Shown: piece by piece, positions 10,509-21,800 of the stretch
Position numbering within the stretch: the first letter of the stretch is position 1
Layout of the letters: the number at the start of each line of letters is the position of its first letter
From: Symbiodinium microadriaticum
Taxonomy: Eukaryota > Sar > Dinophyceae > Suessiales > Symbiodiniaceae
Direction: 5' to 3'
Assembly (NCBI GenBank): GCA_001939145.1
Contig: LSRX01000255.1
Span: forward strand, 601,376-665,375
DNA length: 64,000 nt
Translations under genes and position numbers: made by a program
Notes under the pieces: model-generated
Told to the model about the DNA's origin: nothing
Seen by the model: only the letters and a program-made list of their open reading frames with translations
The model's database searches: none

Positions 10509-11930
10509 ACCCCTTCTCAAGGCCTAAGTATATACTCTGTAGCTACATGAACCCTTACGGTTCAGCAAGCATGTCAACGTGGGATTCAGGTCATCGGGGC
10601 ACAGGGCCTCTGGAGTGTAAGGTTCATGCCCACTTCAAATAAGGACTTCGAGAACAGAACCTTGATCTGCAGTATGCTGCACGTGCGAGAAGAGATGAGC
10701 TCATAACAGTAGGGGACGTGCACGAGCAACCATCCCGGAGAGTCGACAAAGGAACTGACGATTAGGCGTTGGAAGTTTTCCGAGCGGACACTGGCGGGTC
10801 AAACAATCACAGATCGGCTTGTTGCTTGGTTGAAACCAGTCTAGCACTTCGGCTTTAGGTCAGCAGCAGTTGTAGGTTAGGACTCGGGGAGTCTATGAGG
10901 TACTTGGACCCTTCAGGCATGCGTTCTGAGCGCGCGGCAACTCGTAGCCAAAGGCGACGTCATCCACGAACAGGGCCCTTGAGCCATCCTGGAGACAGTG
11001 AAGCTGAGTGCAACCCTTTTTGTAACCCTTATAGTACCTTATAGCAACCCTTATGATAGCTCTTATACTAGCTTCTTGTTGTTATGTATGCTCCTCCAGA
11101 CAACACTTAAAATCAGTGCTCGGTGGTCCGGAGATTGCGTGATTTGCACCGTGAGGAAGAAAACTCGTTGCACAATCTTAGCCAACATATCCCCACACCG
11201 TGATGTTTAATGGGCTCGCTTCGGGCTGAAGGTTTAAGATGTACAGTGTTTGAGGACGAGGTTTCAAGCCTGCGATGAAAGCCTCTCACAGTAGGGTCAA
11301 GGGTTCAAGCGCCCTAGGCAAAGGAACGACGAGTGAATCTTCCCTCGTGATGTGGCAAGCCCTTGGTGAACCTGCACACCTGCAAGCATAAGTAGAGCCC
11401 GCATACGAGTTTATACCCAACAAGGGCATTTGCCACTGTTCCATTCCATACCCGCATTAGGGCCGCTATATTCGAAGCCTTAAACCCCCAAAACCAGCAG
11501 CTCTAAACCACCGAATCCCTAAAACCACCGGTGCCCCGTGCGCTGTCTGGCCTTCAGGAGCTCGTCGTCACCTTCGGGGTAGTAGGGCCTCGACGACGGA
11601 CTTACCTGCACTACTCTAGCCTTAAGAACTAGTTTGGGGTATAGTCGGTATAGTGCCGTATAGTACGTATATGACAAGGACATATAAGGACTAGCAGGGG
11701 ATACTATCACTAAGTACTCAGACGCTGCAGCCAAGCAAAGCCCACATCAACCGTAACCCTCGCGCAAGGACATGCCAAGGTACTGAACCCGAAACCTCCA
11801 TCGCCCTGCTTCTACTCAATCTCAGCCACACAAACACCTAGACAAGTAGCAACCTGGCCAGGAGGTCCTTTAACAGAACCTACTGCAGGGACCCTGATAA
11901 AGCCCTAAATACAAAAACCTTGAAGCCACC
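10509..11930. other. No recognisable gene
   Basis: Complex, non-repetitive sequence with only short frames (70-74 codons) that lack any recognised domain. An unannotated exon cannot be excluded. Confidence 0.35.
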
Positions 11931-11939
11931 CGGACCTCC

Positions 11940-12145
11940 CAAAACCCTGAACCCAAAACCAGTCTGCAAGGCCTCTGCCCCGGCATGCGAGGAGCAGCTA
12001 CCTGGCCAATTCGGGGTACTGGCCTGTTGGGCTTGCTGGGGCTTAGGATTTAGGGGTTTAGGGGTTTAGGGGTTTAGGGGTTTAGGATTTAGAGTTCAGG
12101 GGTTAAGGGTTTAGGGGTTTAGGGTTTGGGGTTTAGGGTTTATAG
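11940..12145. repeat. Telomere-repeat cassette with an 80-bp core
   Basis: Degenerate CCCTGAACCC arm, GC-rich core at about 11961-12040, then about 100 bp of GGTTTAGGG units at 12041-12145. Confidence 0.6.
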
Positions 12146-12365
12146 GTTGACGCTAGACATTATGCAACCTCTCACAAGGGAGTAGGAGACCCTACTAAGA
12201 CTTTGCATGCCCTGGTGTCTAGGGTTTGTATTGGGTGTCTTTTGTCTGAAGCGCCTGTACAAGATGCTGGGCCAAGCTGACCTCACAAACAGTGCAATCC
12301 CCCAACAATGCGTTTTACGATAGATGTTGCGGGGCATCAATCGAATGACATGTTCCATCCCAATG

Positions 12366-12640
12366 TTGAAACCCTAAACTCAAAAGCCTAAATCCTAAAC
12401 CCCAGACCCTAAAGCCTAAATCCTAAACACGAAAACTTAAATCCTAAACCCTAAACCCTGTACCCTAAACCCCCTTGGCCCCTGGAGTCTCATGCCACGA
12501 AAGCGATCTTTCGACTCCTGCTTTGTGAGGCCAGGGGCCACGCGACCCTTTAACCCACATCAGGGTATAGGGTCTACGGTTTAGGGTTTTGGGGTTTAGG
12601 GTTTTACGGTTAAGAGTTTTGGGGTCTAGGGTTTAGGGAC
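12366..12640. repeat. Telomere-repeat cassette with an 88-bp core
   Basis: CCCTAAA arm at 12366-12473, core at about 12474-12561, TTTAGGG arm to about 12640. The core has internal inverted repeats (TGGCCCCTGG with CCAGGGGCCA; CGAAAGCGATCTTTCG), so it could itself fold. Confidence 0.65.
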
Positions 12641-12699
12641 ACCTCAGACACCTCTCCCAATACAAACCCGGGAAGTTCAAAAGACTTCAAGACCGGAAG

Positions 12700-12925
12700 G
12701 GGCTCCAACCCTAGAGCCCCAAACCCAAAGCCCCAAAATGTCCATAAGCTCTGAACCCCAAGCCCCAGAACCAAACCCTAAACACTAAACCCCTAAACCA
12801 TATATGCTAAACCCTGAAGAGTTAAGGGTTTAGGGCTCTGGGGTTAAGGATTTAGGGACACCTCAAACAAGAACCCTTAACCCTAAAGCCCAAAGCCTCA
12901 AGTCTGGAGGGTTTAGGGTTTGTAG
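12700..12925. repeat. Degenerate CCCTAAA/TTTAGGG inverted arms with short cores
   Basis: Two close pairs of opposed arms at about 12710-12840 and 12880-12920 have almost no core between CCCTAAA and TTTAGGG, forming simple hairpins. Confidence 0.55.
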
Positions 12926-13231
12926 GTCATCCTGTCAAGTCTGGCTCGAAGCACCCGTCCACAGTCGAACTCCTGGGGGCAGGGGGGGGACTGAGCCGGA
13001 AGTGAAAGCTTCTTTCAGTTTTTTGCTGTTCGAGGTCTAGGTTTCAGGGTTTTTGTGTGTGGGACGTAGGGCACTTCATTCTGCAGGGGTGGACGGTTTG
13101 GAGGCTAGGCACAGCATGGGTTAGGATTCAGGGCAAAGTCTAAGCTGGGCTGTTCTTGTTTCTGTTTCTTCTTGTCACTACAAATGCAGTGTTCAATACC
13201 ACGTACAGCAAACCGCCCAGAAAACACTACA

Positions 13232-13463
13232 AGGGTTCAAGTACCCAAACAGTATAAACTTTGGCCCCGAAGTCCCTCTATTCGGAGTTAGGATTTGGGA
13301 GACCCCTCCTGGTTGGGGATATAGACCCTCTCAATAAGGTCCCTTTTAAAAGTGCCGTAAGGAGGGTTAAGAAGGGTCCTCGTTAAGGGGTCTCCCTAAT
13401 ACTACCTAGGATATATAGGCATTGATACAGGGACTACTCCAAGGCCGAAGTCAAAGTATACAC
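13232..13463. mobile_element. Family C element with a nested hairpin
   Basis: The left arm, AAGTACCCAAACAGTATAAA then CTTTGGCCCCGAAGT, and the right arm, GGACTACTCCAAGGCCGAAG then TCAAAGTATAC, match family C ends. Between them (about 13289-13400) lies a second inverted repeat, GGGAGACCCCT and AGGGGTCTCCC, suggesting one element inserted in another. Confidence 0.55.
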
Positions 13464-13510
13464 CACTTGCGTACGACACTTTGGAAAACGGCCGCAAAAG
13501 ACTCCCGTAA

Positions 13511-13654
13511 TATAGGGGCCTTAACAATCAGAATAGGGTTTTGGGTATATTATACTCCAAAATTATAATATTATAATAAGGGTATAATAAGGACCACCCC
13601 CCCCCAAAAAAAAAACAAAAAAAAATGTGTTGGAAATTAATTAGGCCCCTATAC
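13511..13654. mobile_element. Family B palindromic element with expanded centre
   Basis: TATAGGGGCCTTAACAATCA, then GAATAGGGTTTTGGGTATAT and AATAAGGACCACCCCCC, a poly-A patch, and TTAGGCCCCTATA. The A/C homopolymer expansion makes this one of the longest copies. Confidence 0.75.
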
Positions 13655-13998
13655 TGCCCCGAAGCCCTAAACCCTCAACGTCCTCACGGAAGACCGGAGA
13701 GCAGCGCTGACGGTACAGCCAGCATTCGCCTTCACAGGCCAAACGAAAGGGCCAGGGCTAGGGTTCAGTAAGGTGCCCAGAAATGGAATTTTGCTGTCCT
13801 TCATGTAACCCTAAACCCTAAACCTTAACCAATGTTGTACCCAAAACCCTGCAGTAACTGGCCCAACCTCTTAGTGGAGGCTAATGTAGGAACCTGTTTG
13901 AGAAACCCTGGGCCCCTTTGTAACCTCAAAACAGTAGGCATTCATATAAAGAGCCCTCATGAAGACCCCAGGATTCTGAATCAAGTTCCTACATTAGT
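13655..13998. other. No recognisable gene
   Basis: Unique sequence with two small CCCTAAA patches (about 13665 and 13810). A 65-codon plus-strand frame runs into the following family A element and is not credible. Confidence 0.4.
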
Positions 13999-14114
13999 CA
14001 CTTGGAAGTTCATGGGTAGTTATAAGTAGCGTTATAAGTCCGTTAATGTGGGTTATAACTATAGATGCCATATTTTTAACCCTCCACTTATAACTTCCCA
14101 TGAACCTCCAAGTG
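13999..14114. mobile_element. Family A palindromic element, copy 4
   Basis: Ends CACTTGG and CCAAGTG instead of TACTTGG and CCAAGTA. Both termini changed in a matching way, keeping base pairing. The interior arms TTCATGGGTAGTTATAAGT and ACTTATAACTTCCCATGAA remain inverted. Confidence 0.85.
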
Positions 14115-14984
14115 AGGAACAGCCAATCAGGACCCAGGTGGGAGGTTTGGGACTTTCAAACACTGCGAAGTTGAGCCGAAGCTCCTAGAAATGACAAACG
14201 TAGGCCTGACGAAGAGCCGTGAGAACCGTTGAGGTTTAGGTTTGGGGGGATTTCCGGGTTAAGAATTCTCGGGTCACGATTTGGTTAAGAAGCGGATGCG
14301 CTCTTCCCGTTCACCCCTGACCCGAAAGCGTACGCCCCGAAGCCCCAAACCCTGAGCCCCCCTAGGCTCTAAACCCTGGCCCCAGAGCCCAAATACCTTG
14401 AAATCGTTGGTTGGGGGCCCCTGCTTTAGCTTAACGTCTCTTCTGGGACCATGCTACGAGTCGAACAACGACTTCCCACAGAGCTTATCGATTATAGATA
14501 CTTCATGCCATATTGAACTCTTATTACAACTATATTAAGCCCGTATTAAGGCCAAAATAGGCCCTACTTGAGCTTAGGGGCTTCTAAGCCCAGGGTCTTG
14601 GGCTTCCGCTCGGACAAGGAAAACCCAGTTTTGGGGAGATACAGTCGGGCTCCGGGTTCGGTGTCCACAAGTTTAGGGTGTAGTGGTTTTGTTTTTTTGG
14701 GTTTAGGGTTTTGTTTAGGGTTGCTACCAACCTAAAACCCAACCGAAGCACCCAAAGCAGCGTGAAACCCAAAACCGCAAGATCGAAAACCTGAACCTCC
14801 AAACAACTAATATAGTGTTTAGTGTTTAGGCTTTAGGCTTTAGGGCTTAGGGTTTAGGGTGCAGGGGGCCTTCGGAAGTGGATCAGGGTTCTGGGAGCTA
14901 TTGGAATTGCAGTTGTACTTGTGCCGGGGGGCGATACGAGGATGCCTGGAACCCCCCAGATTAATCTCACAGACGATGACTGCA
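14115..14984. other. No recognisable gene; telomere-type patches
   Basis: Small opposed CCCTAAA and TTTAGGG patches occur near 14345 and 14650-14860. Nothing else is identifiable. Confidence 0.4.
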
Positions 14985-15070
14985 ACGGTTGATGACGTAC
15001 ATCCTGCATTACCCCTGATAAGGAATATACCATAGTTCCCATAGTTTAGGGTCCTTAAGGCCATGCAGGA
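14985..15070. mobile_element. Family D palindromic element, copy 2
   Basis: ACGGTTGATGACGTACATCC, then TGCATTACCCCTGATAAGGA and AGGGTCCTTAAGGCCATGCA, then GGAT. It is the same element as at 3487 in the opposite orientation. Confidence 0.7.
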
Positions 15071-15369
15071 TTTTTTTTTATCATCCACAGAATCACCAAG
15101 GGCAAGGGATTACCAGTACTTCTTCTGCTCACAGGAAGCGGCGCTATCCGATATGCAACAGACTGGTATCTGGAAGGCCCAACCCCTTCAACTTATAGCT
15201 AAGCCCCGGCCCAATGTGTAAACTATATCGCAGAACCGTAGGCCCTGCATCCGGGTAAACCAAAATTCCTCACACCGAATCGACATACAAGCCGAACGAC
15301 TTTGGACCCTTCAAGGCGTCCCACTGTATAGAACAGCCTAGAAAACCCTTGTCGATAAGCACTTTCATC

Positions 15370-15900
15370 CCGAAGGAATGCCTGAACCCTGAACCCTACA
15401 GCCCTAAACCCTAAACCCTAAACCCGAAACCCAATAGCCCTAAACCCTAAACCCTAAACCCTAAACCTTATACCCTATAGCCCTAAACCCTAAACCCTGT
15501 ACCCTAGACCCTAAAGACATAAACCCTAAACCCTAAACCCTATACCCTAAAGCCCTAAACCCTAAACCCTAAACCCCTACACCCTAAGCAAGGACACCCT
15601 TCTCAGCCGGCCACCAGATGCCCGGCGCAGGGTCTATAGGGTTCAGGCTTTAGGGTTTAAGGTTTTAGGGTATAGGGTTCGGGGTTTTGGGTTTAAGGTT
15701 TTAGGGTTTAGGGTTTAGGGTTTAAGGTTTAAGGGGGGGGGGTTCAGGGTCTTGGGTCAAGGTTTAGGGTTTAGTGTTCAGGGTTTAGGGTTTAGGGTTT
15801 ACGGTTTAGGGTTTAGGGCTTAAGGTTTAGGCTTCAGGGTCTAGGGTTCAGGGTTTAGGGCCTGGGGTTTAGGGTTTAGGGTTCATGGTTTAGGGTCTGT
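15370..15900. repeat. Large head-to-head telomere-type arrays
   Basis: About 210 bp of CCCTAAA (15380-15590), a short GC-rich core (about 15590-15630), then about 260 bp of TTTAGGG (15636-15897). It is the largest inverted telomere-repeat pair in the window and could form a very long hairpin. Heptamers are interspersed with variants (CCCTATA, CCCTGTA, TTCAGGG), so the array is old. Confidence 0.85.
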
Positions 15901-16051
15901 TGTTGAGAATCGGTACGGGGGGGTGGTGTTATATAGATGGGTCTTAGGGCTTTATCGGATGCCGACGTACATTATCCTCAAATTACAAGGCTATATACAG
16001 TCACAAAAGATTTCAATACTGGGCGTGGGCTACCCCAACAACCCCTACACC

Positions 16052-16318
16052 CTTCGCTAACCCTGAACCCTAACCCCTAACCCCTAAACCCTGAACTCAA
16101 AGCCCCTAAACCCCAAGCCCTACATCCTTCAATGCTATATCTCCAAGCCCGTGAATCATTGAACGCGAAACCCTAAGCCCCTAAACCCCCTAAGCCCTAA
16201 ACCTTGAACCCTAAACCCCTAAGCCATAACCCCTAAACCCTAAGCCCTAAACCCTAAACCCTCCGCCCTAAACCCTAAACCCTTAACCCTGAACCCTAAA
16301 CCAAAAGCCCTGAATCCC
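16052..16318. repeat. Telomere-type array, CCCTAAA orientation
   Basis: Degenerate CCCTAAA and CCCCTAAA units with CCCTAAGC variants in two patches. Confidence 0.75.
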
Positions 16319-16407
16319 CCGACTCTCGGCTCAGCTGCTGACCCTCCGCATGCTCTATGCAGAGAGACTGGCAGCGCTGGATATCCTGGCCATGGGAGAT
16401 CAACTGA

Positions 16408-16562
16408 TATTTGGAGGTTCATGGGTAGTTTAGGGTTTAGGCTTTAGGGTAGTTATAAGTTATAAGTACGGTTATAAATCGTTATAAATCCCCTTATATG
16501 GGTTATAACTGTAGTTACCCCATTTATAACCCCACTGATAACTACCCATGAACCTCCAAGTA
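16408..16562. mobile_element. Family A element, copy 5, with inserted telomere heptamers
   Basis: Arms TATTTGGAGGTTCATGGGTA and CTACCCATGAACCTCCAAGT are intact. The left arm is interrupted right after GGGTAG by about 24 bases of TTTAGGGTTTAGGCTTTAGGG, after which GTAGTTATAAG resumes. The GTAGTT string is present on both sides of the inserted heptamers. Confidence 0.85.
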
Positions 16563-18190
16563 CAGTTGTTGTATACGGTCAACACAACTTCTACTGTCCT
16601 AAATATCGCGATTTCATGCGGAAGGCAATTGATCCCTTGCGGCGGTTTGCTCAGTCATCCTTTTGGTATGACACTACGTAGAAGCAAGCACTTAAAGTCT
16701 GTGACATCATGTTCGCGGGCTGAGCTGGATAACAGCCTCAATGCGTTTGAAGACGACGAGCTGAGACTAAGTGGCTGAGACGACGTGAGGGTTCTGCAAG
16801 GTACCCTAAACCTAGATGCTCTTGACCCTGAACCCTTAAACTTCAACTCGCCTTAAACGGTCATCAGAAGCTCACAGTCGCATTCCCTAAACCGCTGTCG
16901 GCTGCCTCGGTCTCCGCGACAAATGCAGCGAGGATGTCTGTGCTGGAGATTCCGTCCTCTATAGGCTGCACAGGGAAGCATAGGTACAGTCGGAGCCAGC
17001 AAAAATGGAACAGCCTGGTTGGCCCTTTAGGCTAAGGCAAGGAAGAAGGTACTGTGCAGAGATCTGGTCACCTTGTTGCAACTTTGTATTGTTCACTTCA
17101 CAAGATGACTGGGAGTTGGGCTTGGCAGGCCCTTGACCTAGTGTCGCGAGGTAGGGCAAGGTAGCAAGCAGCAGGCAGCTGGGTTACGTGCACAATATGT
17201 TCATGCACCGGCAAAGAAAAAGCTTGCAAAGCCGTCCTTGAGAATTGCAGGAGTGATTTGGATTTTTCGGATATCGGGTTAAGAGTCATACTACACCGCC
17301 CAAAGAGTCTGCGACCTTGCCAATACTAGGCTGACTCCACACGCCCCGAAACATTGGCTCTACTATCCTGCTTATTTATTCCTGCAAAAGCCGAATACTG
17401 ACTCATAGCGACTACAGCTTGAAGACCCCAGCAAGATCTAACTTTGCCGGGGTTCTGCATTGCAAGAGTTGTTTGGTCCTTCCTCAAGTCTTATTGAGTC
17501 CTAACTCCGAACTATGAAAAGCTAGGTTCATCTCGATCCCCCAAACAAACGAGATCCCCAAAAGGAAACCCTTTGTCATGCAGAGCCTCACGCGGTCAAA
17601 CATTGTCAGCACCAAGTTGTAAGACTTACAGATATCGCACTGAAGTTCACACAAGGTTCAGCACAGCACATTCCAGGCCTCAACAGAGACACTTCGCTGA
17701 TCCAGGGATTTACTTGTTCGGTTGAAGAAGAGGTAAGCTTCTGGCGTACATGCTTTCTAGCAGAATTGTGCATAAGCCTCTGCAACAAGACAGACATTCC
17801 AGAATAGGGCACCATCTTCAGGCATGTGTAAGCAATTGCGCCTGTGGGATGTTCATGCTACAACCCGCTTCGAATTTTCAAGATTCATAGGGTCACTGGT
17901 CCTGGCGCCCAGAGAACGCACATGCATGCCGCGGCCAAATCGAGAATCCCTGCAGACCGTTGCAAGTTCAAGCTGCGAAAACAAGGCTCAAGTGTTCACG
18001 CTTTAGATGTCAGTATGAATGAGGGACGGCGCTAGGGGCTAGCTGTCACACGCAAAGCCAGTAGCGAACTTATCGATAGCATGTGCGGTCACGACATCCG
18101 GTTTGTACCCATCTCACAGACAGTCACACGAGTAGGTAGTTCGAATTTTATATCGGAAACCTCGGCTGACTACTTCTGTGACTTTATCTC
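16563..18190. other. Complex sequence without a recognised gene
   Basis: Low in simple repeats, unlike the surroundings. Several 60-76 codon frames on both strands have no domain I recognise. Small exons are possible but cannot be supported from sequence alone. Confidence 0.35.
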
Positions 18191-18198
18191 GCTGTCTG

Positions 18199-18219
18199 TA
18201 TCTCTCTCTCTCTCTCTCT

Positions 18220-18263
<44 letters not shown>

Positions 18264-18440
18264 GCTCTTTCTCTCTGATTCTCCCTGTACATACATACAT
18301 GTAGACATGTGTGTATACATCGTATGTGTACATATGTGTGCATGTATGTATGTGCACATACATACATACATACATACCTACCTACATACATACATACATA
18401 CATACATACATGCATACATGCATACATGCATACTCACTCA
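18199..18440. repeat. (CT)n and (CATA)n microsatellite flanking the LINE 3' end
   Basis: A CT dinucleotide run at 18199-18275 is followed by CATA/CATG/CCTA tetranucleotides up to about 18432 and a short (CTCA)n. The LINE begins directly after this block. Confidence 0.9.
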
Positions 18441-18800
18441 CTCACGCTCGCCGCAAAGATGGATCCTTCGCGATGCGATGGCGGCCACTGGCCGGCAGTT
18501 CGTTGACTGCACACCGTATTGGTGCCCTCCTCAAACTCCTAGTCCATCAAGCTTGAATAAGTCCAGTATGAGTAGGTTGAATACCACATGACACATGAAA
18601 GCCCTCAACAGACCAGAAACGGCGTGTCCGCCCACAGGGGTGGTCTGCTGTAGCCTGATGGATGTTAAACTGCCCCGAGGGGCCTCATGAAAAGGCTGAG
18701 CTTCATCCGATCACAACAAAACAGAGAACAATTAACAACGAAGCCAATGCTACCAGTATGTTTCCTCGGATGTTACAAGCCTTGCAGTCCAATGGCGATG

Positions 18801-21800
18801 TCAGCACTTGCGCAATATGACAATATAGCAGTTTCTCTGCACCAACTCTACATCTGCATCACTAGCCGGTATAGGCTGTACATTATCGTCCGTCATGCCA
18901 ACAATGCGTCCATCCTTGTAAAAGGCTGTGCGGTAATGGCCCCGCTGCGGTGAGTCGCCAAGATGAAAAATGACCGCGGTGATGTGATATCGGGTCGATG
19001 TGGTGTGTAACGTGTTATCCACAAACCGGGGTAGATACACTGCAGAGCTTATCTGAACTGAGTCAAATGTCTTACGGCCCTGCGCATCGAAGCGGCTCAC
19101 TTGCAGAGGCAGCCACATGGGCTCAGCAAGTAATGCATGGCGGGCTGCCTGGTTTCTCCACTGGATGACTAGTTTCTGAAGGCTAACAGGTGAACTAGAG
19201 GCGTTAGGGGCAGGGCCAGGCTGTTGCGGTTGAGGTGCTAACGGCGTGTTCACAGTCAAAGGCCACAGAGTTCCCTGATCCAAAACCTGAGTCTCTCCAA
19301 TGGCGGAAAGTTGGCGGGCGTGCCAGGCATCAGACGAAAAGGTGCTTGCGAGCCTAGGGGCTATGAACTGCAAAAATTCGCCCACGTCATGCTGCCGGTG
19401 CGGTTCCTGCCATGCTGCAACGAGGTTTACCCATGCCTTATTGTTCCACAACTCTACAACCCTAGAGGCAGAAGCTGTCAGCTGCAAAGGCCTGGTCAGC
19501 CATTTCATGAAGCGCCCCAGGCCGGGGTCTGCGCACTGGATGCCTTGAGGCAAATCTGCTTGTGTCCACACGAGGGAGTACATGACTGAGTTGGCGTAAC
19601 AGTGGTTAGAGTGATTAACTAAAACCAAATGTTGTGCTAGGCGGGCTCCGTCACTCACAGGGCCTGTACGAGGCGGTCCAGCTGGCGCGCTAATGGCGAG
19701 CGGCCCATCTTGGCTGGACGAGCCGTCCCGCCGACCAAGTGCCAAATCGAATTTCTCGCCAAACGGCTCATGAGGGTCCACATCTGGTGGGACTCCTGCG
19801 TGCGGTTCTGAACGACGAGCGAAAATGGGATAATATCTCCTCCCATGCTCACTTCTGACATCCGACGAAGGGCGTGGAAGCGGGCCACCACGTTCGGGAA
19901 CGTGGCCAGGTACCGCAAGGTCTTGACCGCCAGCACCGCCTCCTGGTGCTCCAGTGGCTGCACCGATGCCTTCACATGGCTTCGTGAGGCATGATCCCAT
20001 TGCAAATAAAGGTACGTCGTCCCCTCGATGAGTCCTTTGGCCTTGGCCTTCTCCATCAGGGTGCGGTCCTCCTCGAGGGATTCGAGCTGCGAGAGGAGGG
20101 CGGTGAAGAGATTGTAGAGGAGGATGTTCCGCATTGGATTCGTGAGGGATTCCGGCTGCTCCTCCTTCTGCTTGTTCCACTGAACCGCAGTGTTGTACAA
20201 CCTCTGGGTGATTGCAAACTCGTTTCCTGACGCCTCTGTTTGCAAAAAGAGGATGTACTCGAGGTCGAGGTGGATCGCTCCGAGGGCGTCCTCGGTCCTT
20301 AAGGAGAGTCTCCCCATTGCCTTCACCACTTCCTTCAGCTCGCGAAGCTCCTTGGCATCCCTGCCCTCGTTCCGATCGCCCTGGCCTCCATCGCGTCGGC
20401 GAGCTGGCCACTGTTGGTACCCGCCTGTTCGTCTCCAGCTCTGCTGCTGGCCTTGGCGATTGCCTCCATCCCAGCTCCCCGTTTGCGGCTTCCTGCCCTG
20501 GTCGCGGGTCTTCGTGTCTGCCGGGGCTGCGGGGGCCACTGCCGGTTGACTTGACTCCGCAGATCGGCCCTTGCCGGTCGGAGCTTCCTCCGGCTTGCTG
20601 TCCTGCCCTGCGCCCTTGGCCTCGCCCTTGGCAAACTTCGGCGGCGGCTGTGGGTCCTCGGGCGTCTCCCTCGCCGGCTCCGCCTGCCTCTTGTCCCGAT
20701 CGACCTCCATGTTCAGCGCTTCCTCCGTCTCCTTTGCCGTCGTGGCGCTTCCCGCCGTGGAGGATCTCTGAGAGAGGCCCTCCGGTTGGGAGCTCTGCGA
20801 CTCCTCCGGCTTCTTCATGTACGCTCCGAACAGGTCGAACTCCTTGCGAGCCTCCTGAATTTCCGCCGCCATGTCCGCCATCTAGGAACCTTTGACCTCG
20901 GTCATGTAAGGAGGCGTGGCGTCCTAGAAGGTGTCCTATCATCCACAAGACTGGGCACGTTTTTAGGTGCATGCTGGGTCGCGAAAACCCAGCGTCGCCA
21001 CACCACTGACAAGGCTTGGACAGGCCGCTCCGTTGCTGAGCCCACGCTTCAACACTTGGCTCTAGCTCCCTAATGGACTGATGCATTTTGACAGCATGCC
21101 GCGACAAGTATGATGGCTTCGTTACTCTTTGAAAGCACTCGGGGCAGTGGCACAAGATGTTGCACTCTCGTATGGCGTCACGCAACTTGCGAATGTTGCC
21201 CTGTTTAGCCACAGCCTGGATAGAAGGTCTGTAGAACAACGGAACAGGGTCAGGCTCAGCAAGAGCTGGAGTTTCCGATGTCGAAAATGGCGCGGGCGCC
21301 CTCGGTAAAACTACTGCCTCCGAAGAGGGCTTCACATCTGGGGTGGCAGAAGTAGCCGGCCTCTTGCTCACAGGTGGGGTGCTGGGCACTGCGCTTCCAG
21401 TCGGTGGGGCATGATAAATCGGGCAAGCGTTCTGACTGAAATGTCCCATGAACTGAGGCCAGCCATAGAACCGTTTAAGACAGAAACGACACTGAGGCCT
21501 GCCTCCCTTAGCAAACTTCCTATACTCATCCACCCGCCGGTTCTTGATAGTGGGGTTTGGCTCATGGCGAGGTTGGGCTTCGGGGTGCATCTTGCCAATG
21601 TGAACCTTTAAGGCATGCTTGCTGGGGAAGGACTGGCCACAGATCTGGCAACTGCTCCGTATTCGCAAGATCTGGGTGACTTCGGTGAGCACCCCCAGCC
21701 CTGCCGTTGTGGAGTGGTGCAGGCTAAATCCCATATTGAGTAGCGACCACCACTGATGGACTCTGGGGGGTTGGAGATGCCCTACTGCACGACGACTTTG

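Noticed and set aside
9795-16318. A chromosome end (true telomere)
   Set aside because: Arrays are degenerate, occur on both strands and are embedded among unique sequence throughout the window, so they are interstitial.
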